This document shows positions 54,701 through 64,000 of a DNA stretch of 64,000 nucleotides, one piece after another (position 1 is the stretch's first letter; each line of letters starts with the position of its first letter). This DNA is from Peltaster fructicola (Eukaryota > Ascomycota > Dothideomycetes). The position numbers and the translations under genes were made by a program. The notes under the pieces were generated by a model. The model had not been told where the DNA came from. It saw nothing but the letters and a program-made list of their open reading frames with translations, and did not search any database. The stretch spans positions 1,426,001 to 1,490,000 of the forward strand of contig CP051143.1 in NCBI GenBank assembly GCA_001592805.2, in the 5' to 3' direction.

Positions 54701-55555
54701 GGCGAGAAGTGCGACAAATCCAGCATAGACGATGATAGACGCAAAGCTAAGACATGGAAGAAGCCCAACATGGCATTCCTGCGTCTCCTGGACTGCTGGT
54801 AAAGCAGGACAGCTTGCAGGACAGTCGACACATGCGCACTTGTATTCTCCTGATCCGCAGTCTTGAGGCTCTGTCATCCCAGGCTTAGTGCTGTCTTCGT
54901 CCTCAGATGACTTGAAGTTGATCTGAAAGGGGCTTCCCAGCAGCTTCTTGTCTCCGAGGAATTTGAGAAGTTGGGTGTAGTTCTTGGCGCCACCTCCGAT
55001 GAAGTCCATGGCCTTCCCGCCTGTTGATCCGAACTTGACATCTTTGCAGCTGTCGTAGAAACCCTGCGCATATGTCTTGTCAAAGTACTGGGTGAGCTCC
55101 GTCACTCGATAAGTGTCTTCCTCTTTCGCAGGCTCTGTCGCGGTGACATTGACGAACAGGCTCTGATCAGGCGAACAGGTGAATGTGCAGAACAGGTCGT
55201 AGAAGTTCTTCTGGCACGCTGGACAGGCGGAAATGATCGCGTGTGCCTTGTTCAGGTTCTCGCCAAGTACATCGACCTGCTCCTCTGTACAGCATACATC
55301 GCCCTGCTCCCAGCTGGAGCCGCATAACTTTACAAGCTTTTCCCTTGTGGTGTCGCTAGGTGTTTCCGCTAGTCCGTTGTCCACACATGGCAGGTCACGA
55401 CCAAAGAAACCTGCGTGACCACATTGTTTCCGTATCGCACATCGTCCAGCTTCGTGTTTAGCGGTTGTGTTCGAGGCAAATGCAATTGTTGGTGTTACAA
55501 TACTGGATATGCTGATGAAAAGAGCGAGAGCTTGTGAGCGTGATGCCCACCGCAT
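51726..55555 (-). CDS. NCR1: Niemann-Pick C1-like sterol transporter Ncr1, one frame break
   Basis: About 1,276 aa expected: vacuolar/lysosomal membrane protein that moves sterol from the lumen into the membrane. Signal peptide (LALFISISSIVTPTIAFA), then the Cys-rich NPC1 N-terminal sterol-binding domain (CAIRKQCGHAGFFGRDLPCV, CPACQKNFYDLFCTFTCSPD). Later come the sterol-sensing domain (LGIVGILIVLMSVSASVGLF, AEVIPFLVLAVGVDNIFLIV) and an RND-type second membrane bundle (GTMALAGVSLNAVSLVNIVI, GIGVEFCAHVARAF). The tail ends DDYDSDEY. Between bases ~52738 and 52741 the frame breaks: TASWIDDF is followed by AWLNPTEASCCVDGKEACFE in another frame. A run of four A (plus strand) is one short of what the conserved DDFFAWLNP needs; the total length, 3,830, is also one short of a multiple of three. 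Otherwise single exon. Confidence 0.92.
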
Positions 55556-56072
55556 CGTGGCGGTTCAAGCTATGGATGCAAGTCGTTCCCGATGTTCACG
55601 AGGCTAGGAGTGTGGCCGTCAGGGTGTTCGAGGTAATGTAGAAAGCGTGAATGGTTCGAGATAGAGACAGAACGAGAAGGACGCCGCCGCAAAGGATGAT
55701 CAGGCAGCACTGTCGTAGGAGTACGAAGGAAGCTGTGCACATGAGCAACATCCAACGTCACCACGGCAGCACTAGCTCCGCAGCCGCAGAGCCTCACTAA
55801 GCCTGATAGGAGGTCAACCTCAGCCATAACAAGCCACACATTGCACAATATCCTGCTTTGATGTGACATCGACGAGTGGTGACGACACTATCGGGTCTTC
55901 TGTATGCTATCATATGCGCGATCTTGGAAGCTTAGATGCATATATCTTGAACAGACGTGGTATCATTTCGTGAACATATATTTAAGCGCCAAAGCTATTC
56001 CCAACTGTGTAGCGCAGAGATTCTCCGACTACAACGCTCAGCAGGTACTATCGTATCTGCTTCGCTTCTGAC
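55556..56072. other. Intergenic, promoter of NCR1
   Basis: 517 bp upstream of NCR1 and downstream of the YSC84 gene (both minus strand). No coding region seen. Confidence 0.5.
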
Positions 56073-57367
56073 TCAGGACAACTGGACGTAATTTGATGGG
56101 AAGATGCCCTCCCTATCGCCTATGCGACCAGTCCACCAATCAGTCTCGTTATCTGTTCGCTTGAGTATCGTGATGATGTCGCCTTTCTTGAACCCAAGAT
56201 CACCCTTCTGATCAGCGTCGAAGTTGAACTTGGCAATGGCTTGACCAGGCTTAGGACCAATCTTAGGCTTAGGTGCCGTAGGTCGGCCGGGTGGTGGTGC
56301 TGTCTTACGATCACTGTAGGTGTAGTCACTTTGGTCACCAATGGTCGATGAGCGGTCTCGTGCAGCCTGCAGCCTGTCGAATGTGGTATTGGGATCTGCT
56401 CGTCCAGCAGTAGCGGCGCGAGCTGAAGCACGATCGTACGGGTCGTCAGCCCATGTGCTTGCGCGAGCAGGAGCTCGGTCAGAGTAGGTGTAGTCGTCGT
56501 CCGCGCCTGCGGAACGGGTTGCGGATGGACTGGCTAGGTCGTCATCATAGACAGGAACATCGTTGTAGATATCATCAGTTCCTCGTGCCTTGCCATTGAA
56601 GACGCTCGAATTGAGTACGCGCATGAGTGGCTCTGCTTGAGGAGGTGGTGGAATCTTGCCTCCTAGTAGCTCACGAGCTGTGACTCGTGCATTGTACATC
56701 TTCTGGTTGGCATCTTTACGCTCGATGAAGCCAGATCCTTCGAGGGAGACGCCAGCGAATAGCCCTTTGGTTCTGCTGTACGCGAATACTCCAGATGCTG
56801 CCTTGAGTGATGCCGCTGCTGCTGCCTCTGCGTTACGTCCGACTGGTCCTGCTGCAACGGATACGTTACCGCCAAGCGTAAGAGACCCAGCTTGTGCAAG
56901 TGTCTTGACCGCATTGGCATCGTTGAGGATGAAGACGAAGTCTGTCAACTCGAATCCGATTTGTCCTCCAAAACCACCACCGACAGTGCCGATGGCGCTT
57001 GGCGCAGACCTGTTGCCTATGTCAGTACGCTTGGGAAGTCGATGTCCTGACTCTCTGAGACCTGTGCTTACCATGACCCGTCTGGGAGCCTCGCGACCAC
57101 GATACCACTGCCACCTCTTAGACTGCCAAGGAACCCAGCTTTGAAGACTGTGAGGACAGCTAGTCCTTTCGCATTTGCAAGGATCTCTGGAGGAATGATT
57201 TTGTCCGGTCCGAATGACTGTCTAGGGTCGATGAAGGATGCTAGGATGTGACCACACTTCTTGCACTCGCCTACGGCAGGTCAGCTTGTCTCATCTGTGA
57301 AAGTTATGCTTATAGTTCACGTACTCCTCATGTTCGAGGGCAGTGGGTTATTCAAGAATGGCGGCAT
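56073..57367 (-). CDS. YSC84: SYLF-SH3 actin-patch protein (Ysc84/Lsb3 type), three exons
   Basis: A 392-aa protein with a phosphoinositide- and actin-binding SYLF domain and a C-terminal SH3 domain, working at endocytic actin patches. Exons are 57325-57367, 57072-57270 and 56073-57009; introns are 54 nt (GTACGT...CCGTAG) and 62 nt (GTAAGC...AACAG). Spliced N-terminus: MPPFLNNPLPSNMRSECKKC, GHILASFIDPRQSFGPDKII, PPEILANAKGLAVLTVFKAG, FLGSLRGGSGIVVARLPDGS, then WSAPSAIGTVGGGFGGQIGF and ELTDFVFILND; all are SYLF hallmarks. A disordered linker with repeated YTYSDR and DDPYDRAS patches follows. The SH3 (~335-392) has AKFNFDADQKGDLGFKKGDI, WWTGRIGDREGIFPSNYVQL. Length matches yeast Lsb3/Ysc84. The linker repeats may be kinase or SH3 targets. 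Confidence 0.94.
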
Positions 57368-57799
57368 CCTCGCGATTAGTTCCGAGCACTTCGGTGTCTC
57401 AGTGTTGTTTTATGTCGGAGTTGCGACAAGTCGTGCGTTTCCCTAGATTGTACGGATTCGTTCGTCTGGTTCGAGGTCAAGTCATGCTATGAGGACGACC
57501 GAGAATGAATTGAGGAATTCATAAGCTTAAGCTCAAGCTCAAGGCAACATTTTGTCACGATCAACAGTGATCGCAATGCAAGCTGAGCCACTCTCGGATG
57601 ACGTAACTGAGCGCATGGCAGGAATTCCGCACATGCCGTTTACGAGAAGGTAGACCGACACGGATCATGCGCCTGGACAAGGCCTCGATGAACAACGCGA
57701 GTAACAACATACAATAAGCCATTCAACAACAGTCACACGACCCGGTAACGCAACTTTCTAGCAATCACTACCGACGAGGCAACAAACTTTCGCGCCAAT
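57368..57799. promoter_or_regulatory. Divergent promoter region YSC84 / SFT1
   Basis: 432 bp between opposed start codons. A short direct repeat of CTCAAG units lies at about 57526-57545. No TATA box or coding region that I can support. Confidence 0.5.
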
Positions 57800-58141
57800 A
57801 TGTCAGACGCATATGAACGGGAGAGGTGAAGCAAGAAGATGAGCTGAGGAGACCTTGACTGATACAATAACAGACAGAATGACGAAGCGCTTGGAGCTCT
57901 CAGTGCGAAGGTGTCTCAATTACGATCCGTGACTGTTGATATCTACGACAATGCTCGGAATCAAGAGCTGATCGATAACACCAATGAGACCTTCAGCAAC
58001 ATGCTTACCAGCGTCTCTGGTTCAGCACGCAGACTGGGTGTGATGGCACAACAAGGCAACAAAATGGCTATCCTGAAGCTTGCTGGTATCATAGTTGCGG
58101 TTGTCATTCCAATATACTGGTTGATGACCTGGATCTTTTGA
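57800..58141 (+). CDS. SFT1: Golgi Qc-SNARE Sft1 (Bet1-like), two exons
   Basis: A 97-aa tail-anchored SNARE for intra-Golgi retrograde traffic, usually pairing with Sed5, Gos1 and Ykt6. Exon 1 is 57800-57825, exon 2 is 57874-58141; the 48-nt intron (GTGAAG...AACAG) splits an Arg codon. The product starts MSDAYERERQNDEALGALSA, the SNARE helix runs VSQLRSVTVDIYDNARNQEL, IDNTNETFSNMLTSVSGSAR, and the anchor is MAILKLAGIIVAVVIPIYWL followed by MTWIF. At about 97 residues it fits Sft1 rather than the longer Bet1. The first exon is only 26 nt, so automated annotation could easily miss it. Confidence 0.9.
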
Positions 58142-58336
58142 ATTAAGAGCAGGTGGAGCAAAATCAACAAGCATGGTGTAGACATCAGAGAACGACGAAC
58201 ATAGCACTATTCGGGGGCAGGTCAATCAAGCGACAGACACAAAGATGCCACCGATGCACGCGGTGTACCTGACCCGTGCGATACACATACCCCGGCCACC
58301 ATGGAACAATCATGCAGATTCATACTCTCATATTGT

Positions 58337-60070
58337 CTACTCCCAGACATTACCAAACAAATCATCGGCATTGCCACTTGCACCTGGCTTCCCACCACCA
58401 GTCGTTGCAACAGGACTAGCATGGCTCCATCCACCGAATTCTTCATCTTGCTGTACAGTAAACCCACCACCACTTGTAGCAGCAGGAGCAGGCTTTGCAG
58501 GAGTTTCTGGCTCACCCCAACCGCCACTATCACCCCAGCCGCCAGTGGTACTGACGACTGGTGCAGCAGCTGGCGCTTTGAAGGTTGATGTGCTCGTCTG
58601 TGCTGGTGGTGCAGCCTTGGTGGGTGCGGGTGCTGGCTCAGGTGTGGCCCATGCATCGTTCGGTCCCCAGGCATCCATATTGCTTACAGCTGGGAAAGAG
58701 GTGGTCTGGCTCTGCACGGGCGCTGGCGTAGAAGTCACTGGCTTCGTCTGTGACAAGTTGAAGGCAGCAGCGGAGCTGTAGCCGGACGCAGATATTGGTG
58801 GTGGGTTTGATGCTTTAGGAGCTGCAGGTGCGGGTGCAGTTGAGGACATGTTGAAGAGGTCACCCATAGAGCTTTGCTTGGCAGCAGGAGCCGGAGCAGG
58901 AGTGCTTTCAAAGCCACCAAAGTCACCGAAGCTGTTGCTTGGCTTCGACTGGGCAGGTGGTGATACTGCTTTGGGTGGTGGTGCCGGTTTCGTATCGAAG
59001 AACGAGCCGCCACTCAATGCATTAGTTTGACGTGGCTGTGCGAGCGGTGCAGTCGAGGTCAAAGCAGAGAATGCTGGCGCTTTCGACGGAGCAGCAGCTG
59101 ACGACGAGAACGATAGTGTACCAAATGCATCTCCGAGCTCACCTAGACCAGAGCTGCTCTTTTGTGGTGCCGGTGCCGCTGCTGCTGACGACAGACCACC
59201 GAAGAAGTCGGCTTGAGCAGTCGCCTGGGCTGGTGCACCGAAGAAATCAGGTTGAGCATTCGACTGCGCCGGAGGAGTAGGTTTAGGGGTAGAAGCATAC
59301 AGCGACAAAATGGAGTTCTTCAGATCTGCTCGTCCTGGTGCTGCGGTGCCTGTCAAGCCAGATGTTGATGATGGTCTTGGTGGTGCCGATTGTGTGCCAC
59401 CAAGGAAGTCCAATCCCAACAGACTCTCGCCAGGCCTGGTCTGACGTGCCGGTGCAGCAGCCGCCTTCGGTGGAGGCGCTCTGCCACTTGGCTCAGTTGT
59501 GCTTGGTCTTTGTGGTGCGCTCTCAACCTCTCCGAAGAGATCAAGCGTTTGTGCTTTTGGTGGTGCAACACCAGCTCCGTTCCTGACGCTGACATTCCTC
59601 TCGACCTTTGCCTTCTCCTGAACGACGTTCAAGGGCGTGTCATCGTCCGCTCCCTCTACATCCAGTGTGCTGGGATCTGGCATTGGACCATCCATAACCC
59701 ATCTCTTGCTATCGTATTTCGTGCGGATGAAGTTCTCAATCTTTGCCTCGTTAGGAACATGACCAGGCGCCAACTTGGCTTCCCAATAAGTGTTTGCTCT
59801 CGCATTGCCCCAGCGCAGTATGCTCTCCATCTGTTCGTCTTTCCATGTATCGAGGTCAACGGACTTGACTCGAGAGATATGCACACCCATACTACGGTGT
59901 ATGCCTGAACACCGAATACAGATGAAGACTCCTAGATTCCACGACGCCCATCTTGGGTGCTTGTTGCGTTTGCAGTCGGCGCATGACTTGTTGGCTTCGA
60001 GCTTGACAAGCTGCTTCAGTGTGGCTCTGTTCTTCTCACTCTGATCTGGCGGCGCTGGTCGTCGAGACAT
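58337..60070 (-). CDS. AGE2: Arf GTPase-activating protein Age2-like
   Basis: A 577-aa single-exon Arf-GAP. Residues ~10-130 form the ArfGAP domain: NRATLKQLVKLEANKSCADC, KRNKHPRWASWNLGVFICIR, CSGIHRSMGVHISRVKSVDL, DTWKDEQMESILRWGNARAN, with a C-x2-C-x16-C-x2-C zinc finger and the arginine finger in GIHRSMGVH. The ATG at 60070 (MSRRPAPPDQ) is the first in frame; upstream sequence is open without an ATG of family character. The rest (~140-577) is Ala/Pro/Ser-rich and disordered, with repeated Asp-Phe/Leu-Phe motifs (DLFGE, DFFGA, DFFGG, DLFNM, DLFGN) of the kind that bind clathrin-adaptor appendages. In yeast Age2 works with Gcs1 in trans-Golgi export. Identity as ArfGAP is firm; Age2 subfamily is likely. 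Confidence 0.88.
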   Translation of the reverse strand: MSRRPAPPDQSEKNRATLKQLVKLEANKSCADCKRNKHPRWASWNLGVFICIRCSGIHRSMGVHISRVKSVDLDTWKDEQMESILRWGNARANTYWEAKLAPGHVPNEAKIENFIRTKYDSKRWVMDGPMPDPSTLDVEGADDDTPLNVVQEKAKVERNVSVRNGAGVAPPKAQTLDLFGEVESAPQRPSTTEPSGRAPPPKAAAAPARQTRPGESLLGLDFLGGTQSAPPRPSSTSGLTGTAAPGRADLKNSILSLYASTPKPTPPAQSNAQPDFFGAPAQATAQADFFGGLSSAAAAPAPQKSSSGLGELGDAFGTLSFSSSAAAPSKAPAFSALTSTAPLAQPRQTNALSGGSFFDTKPAPPPKAVSPPAQSKPSNSFGDFGGFESTPAPAPAAKQSSMGDLFNMSSTAPAPAAPKASNPPPISASGYSSAAAFNLSQTKPVTSTPAPVQSQTTSFPAVSNMDAWGPNDAWATPEPAPAPTKAAPPAQTSTSTFKAPAAAPVVSTTGGWGDSGGWGEPETPAKPAPAATSGGGFTVQQDEEFGGWSHASPVATTGGGKPGASGNADDLFGNVWE

Positions 60071-60585
60071 CTTCGAGGTGGGAGGTTCGCGGCCGTGATG
60101 GTGTCGAACCAATAGTCGTTGTACGTGCTGTCGAAGCACTTTGTTATTGTGGTGCCTGGCTGATGATGTAGTGAGATCGTCAGTAGAGAAGTTGTAGGCT
60201 TGGCATTCAATGCGGGCAAAGTAATCTTTGGCGGACGTTCAGCCCTCTGACACCTGCGCAGGCCAGACCTTTCGATCACCTCAATACCCGATCAAAATGT
60301 CACATCACTATCGTTAGGAGCAGGATATTCATCGGCGCGATCCGTCAAAGCTATAGCAGCGTACAAGGGTTTGTCGCCTAACACAAGCCATTGCGAATAC
60401 GTGATCAACATTAGCGCCTCCTACCAACGTATTTCTACTCGCAGAATCATGCTTCCGGCCTCACATGCTCCTCCCGAAGCAGCTTCAGCTATCTGCTTAT
60501 GCGGTAATTGTCGATCAACACTACTGTTCTCAATCAGTGTCGTTCGTTACTAGGTTTCTTCTCGTCTTGTGTGCGTTTGTGTGAT
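60071..60585. promoter_or_regulatory. Divergent promoter region AGE2 / MFS exporter
   Basis: 515 bp between opposed start codons; no coding region supported. Confidence 0.5.
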
Positions 60586-62486
60586 ATGGCAATTGCAGAG
60601 ACGGGAAGTTCTAAGCAAGCTGAGGTCGCTACAGAGCAGACGCCGCTTCTTCAAGACCAGAATGGAGCTGGCACTGCGACATATGGGGAGCTAACTGTGC
60701 GTAGCGCATCGAGAAGAGAGTTGTTACTGACGTTTATAGACACAAGATCACGCTCTGACAGGAGACCAGGATGCAAACAGGACGGCCGTGGAGGATAGCA
60801 CGGCTGATGATACAGCTCCAGGTACAGGCATATATGCAACACTCTCGGTACTGCTTGTTGGTGTCTTTATATCCCAGACTGATCAGAGTCTGGTCATCGC
60901 TACCTATGCCAAGGTTGCATCAGAGTTCAACGATCTAAGTGCTGGGTCTTGGCTCATTTCTGCATATATCCTAGCACAATGCGTTGCGCAGCCACTATAT
61001 GGGAAGCTGAGCGAGATCTATGGTCGGAAGACCTGCTTGCAAGCAGCCTATGTTCTCTTCGCGCTCGGTACGCTCGGCTCAGGTCTAGGTCGAGGCATTG
61101 GAGAAGTCATTGCAGCTCGTGCTATTCAGGGCCTTGGCGGCGCCGGCATGGTATCTATGGTCAGCATCATCATTACTGATATCGTGCCTGTGCATGAGGT
61201 TGGCACCTTAAGAAGTTACGTCAACATTCTCCAGACCACCGGTCGAGGCTGTGGTGGTGTCATTGGTGGCTATCTCACAGAGACCATAGGCTGGCGATGG
61301 TATGGCTGCGACATGGTACAATAGATGATACTAATGGTAGCAGGGCTTTCCTCGTTCAAGTACCACCCACGTTGCTAGCCATACTGCTTGTGCAGTGGCG
61401 ATTGCAGCTTAAGCCAACGAATGTCTCTGAAACACACCAAACGTCGTGGGCGAAGCTCAAGCGAGTCGACTTCATAGGAGCATTCTTCTTATGCTTGACT
61501 GTGGGATCCTTTTGCTTCGTTCTGGACCGGGCTGGCACTGGAGAGCTGTCATTACAATCACCCATCGCCATTGCTTTCATCGTCACTGGCGGCGTGTCGT
61601 TGATAGCGTTCATCATCTCAGGCAATTATGCTGTTGAGCCTATCTTCCCTCTCCGGCTATGGACCCAGCGTGCAGTCGTCACAAACTACGCCATAGTAGC
61701 ACTGCAGACTGCCATGCAGATCAGCTCGGTGGCAGCTGTGCCACTAGTCATACAGGCAACTCACGACCTGTCCACAGCACAGGTTGGTGCAGCCCTGATC
61801 CCAGCGTTCCTTGGAAACACCATCGGCGGTCTGTTGGCAGGCTATTGGGTCAAGCGTACACGTACACACAAGCCAATCACTATCTTTGGAGCAGCGATGG
61901 GCTCGTTCGCGATGGTCTTATGTATCACGACTTGGCAAGGCGAGGGCTTCTTCAACTTTGCACGCTCCCTTGTCATCTTTCCTGGAGGCTTCTCCGTCGG
62001 TGTCGTATCAAGCTCAGCTTTCGTGGCGCTGGCAGCAGGTGTCTTGCCTGGTGAGGTCGCCATAGCGGGCTCCGGAATGTATATGTTCTTCAACATTGGC
62101 GCCATTCTTGGCATCAGTTTGGGATCTGTGGTTTATCAGACGACGCTGGCTTCGGCACTGCCCAAAGCTCTGGATGGGGTTGCAGGCAAGGAGACCATTA
62201 TACGGCGAGCACTTCAAGATGTGTCGTACGTACGCCAGACTGATGATGGCCTACGAGCATTGCTAGTGCCGTGTTTCGTGGCAGCGTTCCACAATGTGAA
62301 CTGTAAGTGCGGAGTGTGTCTTTCGCACATCTACTGATGACTGCCACAGATATGGGATTGATACTTTCGGGATTATCAGTACTCTCGGCGATACTGAGTC
62401 CAAGCAGCCGCCTGCTCGTTCCAAAGCAGTCAGACGACGAACAGCAGGAACCGCTGCCTCGACGTCAGTCAGTAGATACAATGTAG
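60586..62486 (+). CDS. MFS transporter, DHA2/vacuolar amino acid type, four exons
   Basis: A 588-aa, 14-helix-type major facilitator. Exons are 60586-60696, 60740-61299, 61344-62302, 62350-62486; introns are 43, 44 and 47 nt with GT-AG ends. The second join makes TETIGWRWAFLVQVPPTLLA, the standard DHA2 motif after helix 5. Other motifs: LVGVFISQTDQSLVIATYAK, SAYILAQCVAQPLYGKLSEI, YGRKTCLQAAYVLFALGTLG, RAIQGLGGAGMVSMVSIIIT. The N-terminal TEQTPLLQDQ resembles an acidic dileucine-type vacuolar sorting signal, as in the Vba/Fnx1 amino acid permeases, so import of basic amino acids into the vacuole is a reasonable guess; multidrug export is the alternative. Its stop is 2 bp from the stop of the sulfatase gene on the other strand. 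Confidence 0.9.
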
Positions 62487-62488
62487 AT

Positions 62489-64000
62489 CTATGTATACCA
62501 GCTCCAATGGCCCATCGGCTGCTGTTCGCTTCCTGCGTATGGGTCCCTGCTTGACCAAGTGTTCACCCGCTGAGGACCCTCGTGCTCAACAAGGTAGCCC
62601 ATCTGACACGAATCGAAGGCAACCTTGGGCTGTCCGGCATAGAAGTCGTCGTAATCAGAGTCCAGAGCTTGTGCCAATGTCTTAACTTTGCCGTCCTTGT
62701 GGAGCGTCTCCCAAGGAGCATGACAAGAACGTGCTTTGCAGGACTTAGCAACTAGGAGCAATGCATCGAGACGGGCAACTACATGCTTGAAAGATCGACC
62801 AGCAAGGAAGTACGACTCCGCAGTGATTTCGGCTTCCTGGTCGAAGAAGTTGTTGACTTGGTATGGGTCGAGCTTGAAGGAGTCAGCTCACACTCAAGCA
62901 CCTCAGTGAACACATACCTTGAGGTCATACAGCTCGTGATCTCCAGTGCACCATACGACATACAACAGATTATAAGCATTGCTGTTGATCCTCAGAGCTT
63001 TGTATGTGTTGTTGCGAGCAAATTTGGGGATTGGATCACCGAGACCAGGAGTACCAGTATCGTTACCTATTTTGCCATATCGACCCTCTGGTATGGCACG
63101 ACCCCAAAACTCTACGTTGACATGTTCGTGATGGTCCTTGGCATTGAGCTCCTCCTTAGTGAGTGGGATCGCCAGACCATCGAGGTCCAATCGCTCCTTA
63201 CCAGCGAGCTTCATCAGTGTTGGTGAAAGATCACTGTGAGAGCTGACCAGACCTGCAACGTGACCAACGGGCACCTTAGGACCGCGGACTGCGAGCGGGA
63301 TGTGGATATCAGTCTCAAAAGCACACTCCTTGCCAGGATGGAGTCGATGCTGTCCGATGTGATAGCCATTGTCAGTGGTGTAGAAGATGTAGGTGTTGTT
63401 CAGCACGCCATGCGCCTCGAGCTTCTGTACAAGAGTCTCAACCATCTCATCAACAGACTGCAGTGCTCGTAAACGTGATCGCTGGAATTCGTCGTTGTAC
63501 TCCACAACGGTGTCGTTCAGCCTTGGCAATGCCTTGACCCAGCCAACACCACTAGGCTTCTCCGGGTTGAAGTTGGCAGTTCGAGGGATCTTGTAGTCCT
63601 TGAAGAGATGAGCATGGCGAGGTGCATAGAATGCGGTGTCCATGACCGGAGGCGAAACGCTGAATTGGACATTGGAGTGTGGTGCTATGGGCGCAATGCC
63701 GAGGAAGAAAGGCTCCGGATGCAACACAGCCTCGTCGAGGAAGCCATACGCCTTCTCAGCGACCACATCAGGTGAATACTGACCCTTGTAGCTGACTGGT
63801 GGAGCACCATTGCGAGTCATATGTCCGTTGTAGTACTCATATGTGTATGGATCCAGCAAGAAGTCAGAACCGTTGAATCCGTTGACGGGAGGGTCATTGT
63901 AGGTCTCGACCGAGTGAGCATTGAAGAGCTTGCCAGTGTAGTAGGTGTTGTAGCCCTCCTGCTGCAGCCAGACGGGCAGCCAGTCGTCATTGAGACCTTC
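62489..64000 (-). CDS. Sulfatase (arylsulfatase-like), 5' end beyond the window
   Basis: At least 488 residues of a sulfatase; the N-terminus with the Cys that becomes formylglycine lies past base 64000. Exons seen: 62918-64000 (open to the edge) and 62489-62872; the intron is 45 nt (GTATGT...TCAAG) and the join reads DHELYDLKLDPYQVNNFFDQ, matching the family's 'ELYDLxxDPxExxN' segment. Upstream blocks include WLPVWLQQEGYNTYYTGKLF and NGFNGSDFLLDPYTYEYYNG; the metal-site block is FYTTDNGYHIGQHRLHPGKE then CAFETDIHIPLAVRGPKVPV. These fit the choline-/aryl-sulfatase and N-acetylglucosamine-6-sulfatase-like group of fungi. Likely secreted or vacuolar, with many N-glycosylation sites (NDT, NNT, NGS), releasing sulfate from organic esters. 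Confidence 0.88.

Noticed and set aside
1-64000. Transposon, virus-like element, RIP-mutated block or CRISPR array
   Set aside because: No reverse transcriptase, integrase, transposase or capsid-like protein, no long terminal or inverted repeats and no AT-rich tract were seen on reading both strands.

Overview
The window is nuclear DNA from a filamentous ascomycete, most likely a Dothideomycete close to the Mycosphaerellales. I infer this from the fungal gene set (Zn2Cys6 regulator, MET10, TOM13/MIM1, IKS1 kinase, purine nucleoside permease, Cep57-like spindle-pole protein), balanced base composition, close gene spacing, and 31 GT-AG introns that I could place, all 43-62 nt long. I see no rRNA, convincing tRNA, transposon, virus-like element, CRISPR array or AT-rich RIP-like block. 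The order-level placement is an inference from style, not a measurement.

Layout, left to right. 0-12.8 kb: Zn2Cys6 regulator, MIM1 (-), SHP1/p47, METTL25-like methyltransferase, RBR ubiquitin ligase (-), BTB protein, SNARE TLG1, a small coiled-coil protein, RRP1. 12.8-24.2 kb: a 1.6-kb gene-free stretch, an eight-exon Thr/Ser-rich secreted protein, sulfite reductase MET10, a CUE2-like Smr nuclease, an ABCG half-transporter (-). 24.2-30.4 kb: two long gene-free stretches around a MOSC-less molybdenum-cofactor-sulfurase-like enzyme. 30.4-48.9 kb: an unknown 422-aa protein, GPI16 (-), LUC7, a dienelactone hydrolase (-), a nucleoside permease (-), TFB3 (-), TIM17, IKS1, DPH2 (-), an unknown polytopic membrane protein (-), a Cep57/Ppc89-like protein. 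48.9-64 kb: a FucP-type sugar porter (-), the sterol transporter NCR1/NPC1 (-), YSC84/LSB3 (-), SNARE SFT1, AGE2 Arf-GAP (-), a vacuolar-type MFS exporter, and a sulfatase (-) that runs off the right edge.

Most genes are conserved housekeeping functions: membrane traffic (TLG1, SFT1, AGE2, YSC84, SHP1, NCR1), mitochondrial import (MIM1, TIM17), RNA and translation (RRP1, LUC7, DPH2, CUE2-like), transcription (TFB3) and GPI anchoring (GPI16). I see no biosynthetic cluster and no dedicated defence system. Genes often sit in head-to-head or very tight tail-to-tail pairs; the last pair has its two stop codons only 2 bp apart.

The most striking global observation is that four conserved genes (METTL25-like, Cep57/Ppc89-like, FucP-type porter, NPC1) each show one reading-frame break that a single missing base would explain, two of them in homopolymer runs. 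That pattern looks more like residual assembly indels than biology. The best candidates for new biology are the MOSC-less sulfurase-like enzyme, the multi-exon secreted protein, and the three unrecognised proteins at 10.7, 30.4 and 44.5 kb.
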